NCBI GenBank assembly: GCA_039908525.1 | Contig: JAMOAY010000024.1 | Location: forward strand, 8,858 to 72,857 | DNA: 64,000 nt | Direction: 5' to 3' | From: Magnetaquicoccus sp039908525 | Lineage (GTDB): Bacteria; Pseudomonadota; Magnetococcia; Magnetococcales; Magnetaquicoccaceae | Shown here: positions 25,353 to 32,779 of the stretch, piece by piece | Position numbering within the stretch: the first letter of the stretch is position 1 | Layout: each line of letters starts with the position of its first letter | Notes under the pieces: generated by a model | What the model saw: only the letters and a program-made list of their open reading frames with translations | Database searches by the model: none | What the model was told of the DNA's origin: nothing | Position numbers and translations under genes: made by a program

Positions 25353-25523
25353 CCAGGGGGGGCACCCCCCTGGCGGGAGTCCAGAGGGCAGCGCCCTCTG
25401 GCGGGTGCGGGGCAGAGCCCTGCTGGTCGGGCGCGTTTTCACAAAGCCAATTTTCGCAGAAAATTGGCGCAACGCGCCCCAAACGCCCCGCAGGGGCACT
25501 CCTGGAGGGCGGCAGCCCGACTC
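25353..25523 (+). repeat. Palindrome-cluster repeat, long copy 8
   Basis: Module order matches copy 1: CCAGGGGGG/CCCCCCTGG (25353-25372), CCAGAGGGC/GCCCTCTGG with loop AGC (25381-25401), an imperfect GCGGGGC/GCCCTGC (about 25407-25423), outer stem GGGCGCGTT (25429-25437)/AACGCGCCC (25471-25479) with inner stem GCCAATTTTC/GAAAATTGGC, loop GCA (25446-25468), then GCCCC/GGGGC with loop GCA (25485-25497) and the GGCGGCAGCCCGAC border. It lies 30 bases after the purE stop. Confidence 0.9.
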
Positions 25524-25663
25524 AGACATCGCGGCACAAAGGGTGTTCGGGTGGAATAAAGCGCGCTGGAAAAGCAAAAAAACCACGCACCCGCCCCGAA
25601 GTGCACGCAACCTCGAAGCGTGAACCATCGTATCCACCCGAAGCGTACAGTGCCTGGCGATGT

Positions 25664-25716
25664 CTTGGTCGGGCTGCCGCCCTCTGGACTCCCGCCAGGG
25701 GAGATAATCTCCGGGC
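25664..25716 (-). repeat. Palindrome-cluster repeat, truncated copy 9 (inverted relative to copy 8)
   Basis: It begins with the GTCGGGCTGCCGCCCTC border (25668 on), then jumps directly to the CCAGGGGAGATAATCTCC palindrome, whose right arm is altered to CTCCGGGCC. The middle modules, including the two-layer stem, are missing. With copy 8 it forms a mirror pair around a 140-base spacer, as copies 1 and 2 do. Confidence 0.75.
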
Positions 25717-25817
25717 CCCATCCTCGTTGGCAAAAAGCAAAAATGTGGGCGACGATGTGGGTGTATGGGTTGGGTGCAAACGATGCTGGTCACATAGGCC
25801 CGATATCGGCGTCTTCT

Positions 25818-25852
25818 CCAGCAGGTGCATTCTCAAAATGGTTACCTGCTGG
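25818..25852 (-). terminator. Stem-loop after the DUF4276 gene
   Basis: Arms CCAGCAGGT (25818-25826) and ACCTGCTGG (25844-25852) pair perfectly over nine bases with a 17-base loop, 16 bases after the stop of the DUF4276 gene on the minus strand. No T-tract follows, so it may be a terminator, an mRNA-stabilising structure or part of a mobile border. Confidence 0.45.
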
Positions 25853-25868
25853 GTCACGACACTCAAAA

Positions 25869-26561
25869 CTACGGATACGATACATCCTGCTTTTGATAAA
25901 CAGGTTCTTGGCATTTTCTTATGGATTGATGCAATTTTTTATGAACAAGAACGTCATCCATTGTTTTAAACAAGCGGCACGCCCATAATGCTTGCCGCTG
26001 GACTTTAAATGGATCCAGGATTGCTAAAATAGCAAAAGAATGGTCTCCTTTGTCATATTTTCTTTTGGATGTGCTCTTTGCTGCATTGTTCAAACCATCA
26101 AAAATGGACTTTTTTGGTGCAGCTTCGATTGGTTGGGTTTGCGGCAAGGAGTTTGTGTGAAATCCATTGCCAAAATACTCTGTCAGTGCATCCATGTCCG
26201 CCAAAAACCAAGTTTCCATGCAGTGGGTCATCAAGTGAACATGTTCATCACGAACCCCCTCTGGACGTTTCCAACCATCTCGGCTGTAAAGGAAATCCCA
26301 AGGATTGGTATTGTCAGGAACCGCATCTTCGCTGTCTACAAGCAACAATGGTATCGTCCCTTGCTCATGTGTTTTTGCTGCATACTCAAACCCTTTGAAT
26401 GCCTGGTCCCTTGAGCCACACCGCGCAATTTCGAAATTGCCCTGATCAATGCCAGCTTTACTGATAAACAACTTGAATGATCTGCGCATTTCAATAGGCA
26501 AATTTTTTGATGGCTGTCCCCGTTCGCCCCCGCCTTCAATGAAAATATGGAATTTTACCAT
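25869..26561 (-). CDS. DUF4276 family protein, TOPRIM-like, partner of the AAA ATPase
   Basis: 230-residue protein starting FHIFIEGGGERGQ: Glu9 in a glycine-rich turn resembles the EGxxE motif of TOPRIM-type nucleases. LLLVDSEDAV follows at 72-81 with Asp76 and Asp79, like the DxD motif, and a THCMETWFLAD segment near 123 is seen in DUF4276 proteins. GGGAGG precedes the ATG. It overlaps the upstream ATPase gene by seven bases. DUF4276/ATPase pairs resemble split OLD-type and PARIS-like anti-phage systems, with the ATPase as sensor and this protein as effector. Codon use is AT-richer than neighbours. Function is inference. Confidence 0.75.
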   Translation of the reverse strand: MVKFHIFIEGGGERGQPSKNLPIEMRRSFKLFISKAGIDQGNFEIARCGSRDQAFKGFEYAAKTHEQGTIPLLLVDSEDAVPDNTNPWDFLYSRDGWKRPEGVRDEHVHLMTHCMETWFLADMDALTEYFGNGFHTNSLPQTQPIEAAPKKSIFDGLNNAAKSTSKRKYDKGDHSFAILAILDPFKVQRQALWACRLFKTMDDVLVHKKLHQSIRKCQEPVYQKQDVSYP

Positions 26562-27727
26562 CGTACACCTCCCACTCTACCATTCAACCAAGCATTTCCC
26601 AACCGATATTGGTCGATCCATACTGACAGATCCTCTTGACTGAGTCTTCGCATGATGGTCTGCATGTCCACTTTGTCGCAGACAATCACGGACTCGGGCA
26701 TTTCGGTAAATTCATCCACCAAAATATCAGAATGCGTTGTTACGATGAGTTGCATGCGTTTGGATGCAGTTATTAATAATTTTGCTATTGTTGGAATAAT
26801 GTCGGGATGTAAGCCAACTTCCGGTTCCTCAATACATACCAAAGGAGGAGGATTTGGGTGACATAGAATCGCCAACAAACAGAGGTACCTGAGTGTGCCA
26901 TCTGAAAGGCGCGTGGCTGGAATCTTCATGCCTTTCTCATGGAAAAACACCTGAACTTTTGCCCCTTCGATTTGCACATCAAAATCATCGATATCTGAAC
27001 TCAAAACCTTAAGATTATCTAACAACTCTTTTTTTGAAGATGCTGATCCTTTAAGTTTGTTTATAACCATCGCCAGATTACTGAAATCCTCATCCATAAA
27101 ATCGTTACGAGAAGCAGAATCCTGGAATCCGCGCGGAATCGTGAAACGTCCCAAGCTCCATTCTCGAAACATCTTTATTTTACTGTATTCCTCTCCAAGA
27201 CGTGTCACCTCTGGAAAGCTGTCAACATCCTTTCTCTGAGAAAGAATGGATTGTGCCGGGTGAATTGTTTCCCGTTTCAATTCCCTGGGTTTTTTTTCTT
27301 TTGCATAATTTAGATAGGCGCGACCGCATTCAAACTTATAGTAGAAAACTGGTTTATCATGCCCACTGAACGGCGCTTCATTTTCAATTATTTCTCTATG
27401 AATCTCAAGACGATGAGCAGATTCTATAATGGAAATACAGTGACGTAAAGACATGGATCTTCCGTCAGCCCTTTCAACCAAAACCTCGATAGATGCTTCC
27501 GAATTATCTCCACCACCTTTCCATAACCATTCAGCAATTCCGCCCGCATCCCTGATTGGCTTGTTTAGTTCTCTGGGAGCGGCCTGCAGCAAGCTGATTG
27601 CCTCCAAGAAATTGGATTTTCCAGAACCGTTCGCACCTATAATGACATTGAGCGGAGATAAGGGTAATTCCTTCGTGTCCGGACCAAATGAAAGCAAATT
27701 GGCAATCTTTAAACACTTGACAAACAT
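26555..27727 (-). CDS. AAA ATPase (AAA_15/AAA_21, SMC/OLD-like)
   Basis: 390-residue ABC/SMC-class ATPase. Walker A GANGSGKS is at 31-38 after the N-terminal IANLLSFGPDTK. A long middle region (100-260) with no motif is followed by signature ARLSDGTLRYLCLLAIL near 290, Walker B PPLVCIEEPEVGLHPD near 318 and an H-loop-like VTTHSDILVDEF near 350. Family members of this size act with a nuclease-like partner in phage defence. AGGAG lies six bases before the ATG. Overlaps the DUF4276 gene downstream. AT-rich stretches and codon use differ from the flanking genes, suggesting transfer. Confidence 0.85.
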   Translation of the reverse strand: MFVKCLKIANLLSFGPDTKELPLSPLNVIIGANGSGKSNFLEAISLLQAAPRELNKPIRDAGGIAEWLWKGGGDNSEASIEVLVERADGRSMSLRHCISIIESAHRLEIHREIIENEAPFSGHDKPVFYYKFECGRAYLNYAKEKKPRELKRETIHPAQSILSQRKDVDSFPEVTRLGEEYSKIKMFREWSLGRFTIPRGFQDSASRNDFMDEDFSNLAMVINKLKGSASSKKELLDNLKVLSSDIDDFDVQIEGAKVQVFFHEKGMKIPATRLSDGTLRYLCLLAILCHPNPPPLVCIEEPEVGLHPDIIPTIAKLLITASKRMQLIVTTHSDILVDEFTEMPESVIVCDKVDMQTIMRRLSQEDLSVWIDQYRLGNAWLNGRVGGVRW

Positions 27728-27983
27728 AACATCTCCTCTGGCTTGCTTGGGTTAAGACTCCTAGAGTGTATCATGAACGAAGGGATGGAAAACCCGGTTG
27801 CGTTTGTGTTGTCAGAAGCTTTTCACGACAAGCTGACGCGGTTTCTGCGTCGGCGCAGCACGCCTCGTGGGAACCGAAGGGTTGGGTTGGAGCGTCTTTT
27901 TGCGTCAATCCAACCCTTCTGCCAACTGTCTTTATGAAAGCTGGCAAAATGCCAAGAGCATCTGTTCCTGATGCACGCTCGTC
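27728..27983. other. Region upstream of the ATPase module, no clear gene
   Basis: 256 bases. A stem-loop with arms GAAGGGTTG (27876-27884) and CAACCCTTC (27911-27919), extendable by four more pairs including one G-T, has an 18-base loop holding TTTTT. The promoter of the leftward ATPase operon should lie here, but I could not fix its boxes. A 64-codon frame on the plus strand (27743-27937) overlaps the stem and is not convincing. Confidence 0.4.
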
Positions 27984-28142
27984 AGTCGGGCTGCCGCCCT
28001 CCAGGAGTCCGCCCCTGCGGGGAGGGTTTTGTGCGCGCGGCGCCGATTTGCTGCGCAAATCGGCTTCGGTAAAAGCGCGCACGACAAAGCAAGGGCTCCG
28101 CCCTTGCATCCGCCAGGGGAGATAATCTCCCCTGGACCCCAT
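27984..28142 (-). repeat. Palindrome-cluster repeat, long copy 10
   Basis: On the plus strand: GTCGGGCTGCC border, a GCCCCTGCGGGG-type block, outer stem GTGCGCGC (28031-28038)/GCGCGCAC (28075-28082) around inner stem GCCGATTTGC/GCAAATCGGC with loop TGC (28042-28064), GCAAGGGC/GCCCTTGC with loop TCC (28089-28107), then the GGGGAGAT/ATCTCCCC palindrome (28113-28135) and the GGACCCCAT border. Same order as copy 2. It lies 14 bases from the fumarase stop. Confidence 0.9.
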
Positions 28143-28155
28143 ACGACTTTACCCG

Positions 28156-29772
28156 CTACAACCCCAACTCGGCGAAGAAATCATTCCCCTTGTCGTCAAC
28201 GACGATGAAGGCCGGGAAATCCTTGACCTCAATGCGATACACCGCCTCCATGCCCAGATCCGGATGGTCGATCACCTCCACCTTGGTGATGCAATCCTGC
28301 GCCAGACGGGCCGCCCCACCCCCGATGGAACCCAGGTAAAACCCTCCGTTGGCCTTGCAGGCTTCGGTGACCGCTCGGTTGCGGTTGCCCTTGGCCAGCA
28401 TGACATAAGAGCCCCCCTGCTTCTGGAAGGTATCCACATAGCCATCCATACGCCCCGCCGTGGTGGGACCAAAGGAGCCGGAGGCATAACCCGGCGGGGT
28501 CTTGGCCGGCCCGGCATAATAGATGATATGGTCGCGGAAATAGTCCGGCATCCCTTCCCCCCGCGCCAACCGTTCCTGGGTGCGGGCGTGGGCCATGTCC
28601 CGGGCGACGACGATCGGACCGTTGAGCATGACCCGGGTTTTGATGGGATAACGGCTCAACGCGGCGCGAATGGCGCTCATCGGCTGGCGCAGATCCAGCT
28701 GCACCACCTCACCCTGCAACACCTGTTCGGTCACCTCGGGCAGGTAGCGGGCCGGATCCCGCTCCAGACTCTCCAGCCACACCCCCTGACGGTCGATGCG
28801 GGCGCGGATGTTGCGGTCGGCGGAGCAGGAGACCCCGATGCCCACCGGGCAGGAGGCCCCATGCCGGGGCAGGCGGATCACCCGCACATCGTGGACAAAA
28901 TATTTGCCGCCAAACTGGGCGCCGATCCCCATCTCCCGGGTGATCTGCAACACCTGCGCCTCCATCTCCCGATCCCGCAGCGCCCCACCCAGACCATCGC
29001 CGCGGGCGGGCAGACCATCCAGATAACGGGCCGAGGCCAGCTTGACCATCTTGAGATTCTGTTCCGGGGAGAGCCCCCCCACCACGATGGCCAAATGGTA
29101 GGGCGGGCAGGCCGCCGTGCCCAGGGTGGGCAGTTTCTCGCGCAGAAAGGCTTTCATGGCCGCAGGGTTGAGCAGTGCCTGGGTCTGCTGGAACAGATAG
29201 GTCTTGTTGGCCGATCCTCCCCCCTTGGCCAGAAACAGGAAACGGTAGGCATCCCCCTCCACCGCCTCGATATCGATCTGGGCGGGCAGATTGGTGCCGG
29301 TGTTGCGCTCCTCGTAGAGGCCGAGAGGAGCCACCTGCGAATAGCGCAGATTGCCCTGGGTGTAGGCGTTGTAGATGCCTCGAGCCAGCGCCTCCCGGTC
29401 TCCCCCTCCGGTCCAGACCCGCTCCCCCTTTTTGGCCATGACGATGGCGGTGCCGGTATCCTGGCAGCTGGGCAGGGTCATGCCGGCCGCGATGCAGGCA
29501 TTCTTGATCAACTCCAGGGCCACGTAGCGGTCGTTGGCCGAGGCTTCCGGGTCATCCAGGATCTGCCGCAGCTGTTGCAGGTGGCCGGCGCGCAGCAGGT
29601 GGGCCACATCCCGCATCGCCGTCTCGGCCAACAGGGTCAGCAGGGCGGGATCCACCCGCAGCAGTTCATGGCCGGCAAAGGATCCGCGCTCGAACGACGG
29701 CTGGCTCAGCAACCGGTATTCGGTCTCGTCCGTGCCCAGATTCAGCGGTTCGCTGTAGTGAAATTCGCTCAT
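28156..29772 (-). CDS. fumA: Fumarate hydratase, class I (iron-sulfur)
   Basis: 538-residue [4Fe-4S] fumarase of the single-chain FumA/B type, converting fumarate and malate. The N-terminal domain has IKNACIAAGMTLPSCQDTGTAIVMAKKG near 90-117 with a cluster Cys, and CPPYHLAIVVGG near 230; the C-terminal beta domain has GPTTAGRMDGYVDTFQ near 440 and VIDHPDLGMEAV. Cysteines in LPSCQDTG, AACPPYH and GVSCSADRNI are candidate ligands. AGGAGAG lies seven bases before the ATG at 29772; the longer frame upstream is rejected. Confidence 0.95.
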   Translation of the reverse strand: MSEFHYSEPLNLGTDETEYRLLSQPSFERGSFAGHELLRVDPALLTLLAETAMRDVAHLLRAGHLQQLRQILDDPEASANDRYVALELIKNACIAAGMTLPSCQDTGTAIVMAKKGERVWTGGGDREALARGIYNAYTQGNLRYSQVAPLGLYEERNTGTNLPAQIDIEAVEGDAYRFLFLAKGGGSANKTYLFQQTQALLNPAAMKAFLREKLPTLGTAACPPYHLAIVVGGLSPEQNLKMVKLASARYLDGLPARGDGLGGALRDREMEAQVLQITREMGIGAQFGGKYFVHDVRVIRLPRHGASCPVGIGVSCSADRNIRARIDRQGVWLESLERDPARYLPEVTEQVLQGEVVQLDLRQPMSAIRAALSRYPIKTRVMLNGPIVVARDMAHARTQERLARGEGMPDYFRDHIIYYAGPAKTPPGYASGSFGPTTAGRMDGYVDTFQKQGGSYVMLAKGNRNRAVTEACKANGGFYLGSIGGGAARLAQDCITKVEVIDHPDLGMEAVYRIEVKDFPAFIVVDDKGNDFFAELGL

Positions 29773-30037
29773 GAAAGGCTCTCCTGGTCGGGGTTGTGGG
29801 GGTGCACCGGAGTGGTGGCGCCGGCTCCAATCTGAACCAGGCACGGTGCGCAGTCAAGTTGCGACCACCCTCCATCATGAATCTTCGAATTCCGCAGATC
29901 GAAACCGCAACACGTTGCAGTTCTCCTTCACCGCCCGCTGCAATACTTGTTGCCATCCAACACGGCGATGCGGGCGGCGGGCAAGGACATCTTCATGGAG
30001 AATGGCGAGTTCGCGTCAGGGTTTGAGGAGCATGGCT

Positions 30038-30457
30038 TCAATCCTTGTTGGAAATCAGGCGACCGACAAGGAGCTCATAACGGGGGAACTGGCTATCCGC
30101 GCTGACGATCTCGGCGTTATGATGGAGAGCCGTAGCAATGATGATTCTGTCCAGCGGATCGCCATGGTGCAAGGGTAAGTCCGCTGCCTTGGCCGCAATC
30201 TCGGCATTGAGGGCAAGAATCTCGACCCCGGCCTCAACCGTTGCGGTATGAAGCCATTTTTGCAGAGGAAGATCGATTTCCACGCGACCACGGCGAATTT
30301 GCAGAACCGCCTCGTATGTGGAGATACTGGAAATGGCAATGCCTGCCCGGGTTTCCGCCAGCCGTCTGGTGACGACTGGCGCGAGCTGTCTGTCCTGCTT
30401 TACCCACCAGATCCAGATGTGGGTATCCAGCAGGATCAACCTGTCGGAGCCGATCAT
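30038..30457 (-). CDS. PIN-domain toxin (VapC-like)
   Basis: 139-residue PIN-domain ribonuclease. The first acidic residue is in LILLDTHIWIWW near 10, Glu in STYEAVLQI near 49, and the last acidic pair in GDPLDRIIIATAL and VSADSQF near 95-120. This matches VapC toxins that cleave tRNA or rRNA. Its ATG overlaps the TGA of the antitoxin gene, the normal antitoxin-first order with coupled translation. Confidence 0.9.
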   Translation of the reverse strand: MIGSDRLILLDTHIWIWWVKQDRQLAPVVTRRLAETRAGIAISSISTYEAVLQIRRGRVEIDLPLQKWLHTATVEAGVEILALNAEIAAKAADLPLHHGDPLDRIIIATALHHNAEIVSADSQFPRYELLVGRLISNKD

Positions 30458-30732
30458 TTGAATGCCTCGGGATCTCCCTCGATTTGCCGTGCCGTTCGTT
30501 CCAGCATGCCTTCCCACTCTTCCTCCGAAAAGAGAGGAGCGACAATATCTCCAAGAATCCGCGTGCTGCCTTTGAGCTCTTCCGGGGGCTGGCGCCGTTT
30601 TGGAGGGGGGGCGTTTTCCAAGGTTTGTGGTGGCAACACCGTCACGATGACCCGCGCCCTGTCCACATCGGGTGGTGTTCCCAGCCAGCGGAACTGACCG
30701 TGGTCGTAGATTGCCTCGTAGCTTTTCAACAT
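30454..30732 (-). CDS. Antitoxin partner of the PIN toxin
   Basis: 92-residue protein. The N-terminal LKSYEAIYDHGQFRWLGTPP resembles the short beta-rich DUF104/AF2212-like antitoxin domain; the C-terminal ILGDIVAPLFSEEEWEGMLE helix is a likely toxin-binding segment, linked by a Pro-rich stretch (PPPKRRQPPEE). AAGGAGAG precedes the ATG. The family assignment is tentative, but the ATGA overlap with a PIN gene makes the antitoxin role likely. Confidence 0.75.
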   Translation of the reverse strand: MLKSYEAIYDHGQFRWLGTPPDVDRARVIVTVLPPQTLENAPPPKRRQPPEELKGSTRILGDIVAPLFSEEEWEGMLERTARQIEGDPEAFK

Positions 30733-30775
30733 GACGTCTCTCCTTTATGTTGTGTCCATCCTTACTGGAAGGGCA

Positions 30776-31729
30776 CTACGAGTCGGCAATACTCGGCACC
30801 ACGAAATCAGGGCGAATGCCCTGCCGGTCACAAAGCGCCTCCAACCCCTCCCCCACCCCCGCACAGGCCCCCGACAGGGTGAGACAGCTGGCAAACCCCT
30901 GGGCAGCCGCCCCCAGAATATCGGTCTCCAGCGTGTCTCCCACCATCAGACAACGGGCGGGCGGGATCTCCGGGAACCTCTGACGCACCAGAGCATAGAG
31001 AGGAGGGAATGGCTTGCCCAGTCCGAGCCACGGCACACGGAACCGCTCCACCCACTCGGTCGCCGTGTAGCCGGCCACCGGCGACAGGCCACCATCCGCC
31101 TCCGGTGTGGTCAGATCGGGATTGGCCAACAGCACCGGCAACCCCTTGCGCGCCAACAGCCACTCCACCTGCGTCTGCTGCAGACTGCCATAATAATCCC
31201 GATTGCTGCACAATAAAATATAACAGGCCGCCTGCCAACCATCGCCCTCCCGTCGATTGACACACAGCGCCGACGGGTCCGGGGCATAGGCGGTCAAACT
31301 GTCATCCGTCCCCACCAGATAATAGGGCAATCCCTGGTAGGACGAAGCCGCCACAAACGGCCGTACCGCCATGCCGGAGGTGAGAATGGCCCCCTGCGGA
31401 ATGGCAAACCCCAGCTTGCCCAACTGCCGGGCCAACCGTTCCGGACTCTGCGAGGCGTTGTTGGAGAGCAGCAGCAGGTTGCGACCCGCCTCCTGCAACC
31501 GCTGCACGGCCGCAACAGCCCCGGCGATGGCCTCCCGGCCCCGGTACAACACCCCGAAGGCGTCCAACAGCACCAGGTCGTAGGCACGACTTACAAGGGA
31601 AAAAGAGCCCGCCTCCAGGGCACCCCCCCGCAAGCGGGCATCCAACCGGTCATCCGCCTGGCACAGACGGGCACGGTAGGGGGCATACCTGCGGCGCACA
31701 CACGCCGGATCTTCAAGGGTGGGTTTCAC
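30776..31729 (-). CDS. HAD-superfamily class IIA phosphatase (TIGR01459-like)
   Basis: 317 residues from the GTG at 31729. The HAD nucleophile motif is VLLDAFGVLYRG near 52, where the second Asp of DxD is replaced as in the TIGR01459 group; motif II is LLLLSNNASQSPERL near 83 and the acid motif is CLMVGDTLETDILGAAAQGF near 270. Class IIA relatives include NagD and pyridoxal or p-nitrophenyl phosphatases; the substrate here is unknown. An AGGG precedes the GTG, and a good promoter lies just upstream, which supports this start over longer frames reaching back to 31852. Confidence 0.85.
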   Translation of the reverse strand: MKPTLEDPACVRRRYAPYRARLCQADDRLDARLRGGALEAGSFSLVSRAYDLVLLDAFGVLYRGREAIAGAVAAVQRLQEAGRNLLLLSNNASQSPERLARQLGKLGFAIPQGAILTSGMAVRPFVAASSYQGLPYYLVGTDDSLTAYAPDPSALCVNRREGDGWQAACYILLCSNRDYYGSLQQTQVEWLLARKGLPVLLANPDLTTPEADGGLSPVAGYTATEWVERFRVPWLGLGKPFPPLYALVRQRFPEIPPARCLMVGDTLETDILGAAAQGFASCLTLSGACAGVGEGLEALCDRQGIRPDFVVPSIADS

Positions 31730-31759
31730 GATCCCTGTACATCCATCAGATTTTTTTTT

Positions 31760-31787
31760 AGTATAACAAAAAAACATATTCCTGCAA
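31760..31787 (-). promoter_or_regulatory. Sigma-70-type promoter for the HAD gene
   Basis: Read on the minus strand: TTGCAG (31787-31782), a 16-base spacer containing TTTTTTT, then TATACT (31765-31760). The transcription start would be near 31753, about 24 bases before the GTG. The region lies in the 87-base gap to the divergent LysR gene, so the LysR protein could bind here. Confidence 0.6.
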
Positions 31788-31816
31788 CACGTGGCGGCAC
31801 CCACAAGGTATGATCC

Positions 31817-32764
31817 ATGAGCTTTTCCGACACCCGTCTGCGCGTCTTTCATGCGGTGGCCAAACAGTTATCGTTCACCCGGGCCGCCGAGGAGCTCTAC
31901 CTGACCCAACCGGCCATCACCTTTCAGATTCGGCAACTGGAAGAGCACTTTGACACCCGGCTGTTCGACCGCCATCACAACCGCATCTCTCTGACGGAGG
32001 TGGGACATGTGGTGTTCGAATATGCGGAACGCATCCTGGAACTCTACCACGAGACGGAGAAGAGCGTCCATGAGATGACGGGGGTCACCCGCGGTTTTAT
32101 CAAACTGGGCGTCTCCACCACCATCGGCGAGTATCTGTTGCCCACCATTCTGAGCGGCTACCACGAACTGTTCCCCGAGGTGCGGGTGCGCATGACGGTG
32201 CACAACACCAGCACCGTGGTGCGCAAACTGGAGGATGCGACGGTGGATCTGGGGATGGTGGAGGGGCCGGTCAACAACAGCAACCTGACGGTGATGCACT
32301 GCATGGACGACGAGCTGGTGGTGATTGTCTCCCCCCACAACCCGTTGGCCGACTGGGAGGAGATCCCCCTGCAGAGGTTGGTGGGGAGCCCGTTCATCTC
32401 CCGCGAGGAGGGATCCGGCACCCGGGCGGTGGTGGAAGATCTGCTGAATCAGACCGAATGTCCCTACGGGCAGCTGAACATGGTCCTGGAGCTGGGCTCC
32501 ACCGAAGCGGTCAAATGTGCCGTGGAGAGCAATGTCGGGTTCGGCATCGTCTCGGCCGCATCCCTGCGCAAGGAGAGTCGCCTGCAAACCCTGGTGGCCC
32601 GCCGCATCCAGGGGATACCCATGATTCGGCAGTTGAATTTTATTTTTCAGCGGCAGAAATTCCGTTCGAAAGCGGTGGAGGAGTTCCTCCAGTTCGCCAG
32701 TGGACGTTGCACCGGTTTGAGCAAAGGGTTGCTCCATGGACCAACGGATTCTGTACCATCCTAG
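31817..32764 (+). CDS. LysR-family transcriptional regulator
   Basis: 315-residue LysR regulator: N-terminal winged helix-turn-helix (LRVFHAVAKQLSFTRAAEELYLTQPAITFQIRQLE, residues 8-42) and a periplasmic-binding-like effector domain from about 92 (RGFIKLGVSTTIGEYLLP). The effector and residues resemble the CysL/CbbR-like group, but the ligand is not known. The gene starts 87 bases from the divergent HAD gene and is followed after 15 bases by a histidine kinase, so it might be in the same operon as the kinase. Confidence 0.9.
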   Translation: MSFSDTRLRVFHAVAKQLSFTRAAEELYLTQPAITFQIRQLEEHFDTRLFDRHHNRISLTEVGHVVFEYAERILELYHETEKSVHEMTGVTRGFIKLGVSTTIGEYLLPTILSGYHELFPEVRVRMTVHNTSTVVRKLEDATVDLGMVEGPVNNSNLTVMHCMDDELVVIVSPHNPLADWEEIPLQRLVGSPFISREEGSGTRAVVEDLLNQTECPYGQLNMVLELGSTEAVKCAVESNVGFGIVSAASLRKESRLQTLVARRIQGIPMIRQLNFIFQRQKFRSKAVEEFLQFASGRCTGLSKGLLHGPTDSVPS

Positions 32765-32779
32765 TGCGGGGAGGTTCCG

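Larger units (their letters stand above)
25524..25868. other. Gap holding a truncated repeat and a stem-loop, no gene
   Basis: About 345 bases with no convincing coding frame. 25524-25663 is the spacer between inverted repeat copies 8 and 9. 25717-25817 is AT-richer sequence of the same character as the adjacent ATPase module. A perfect inverted repeat follows at 25818-25852. Several overlapping frames on both strands lack ribosome sites and family similarity. Confidence 0.4.

Noticed and set aside
27743..27937. A 64-codon frame upstream of the ATPase gene
   Set aside because: No family similarity, overlaps a stem-loop and runs into the ATPase promoter region.
29773..30037. A gene between fumarase and the PIN toxin
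   Set aside because: Only short frames (under 50 codons) with no ribosome site; one partly antisense to the toxin gene.
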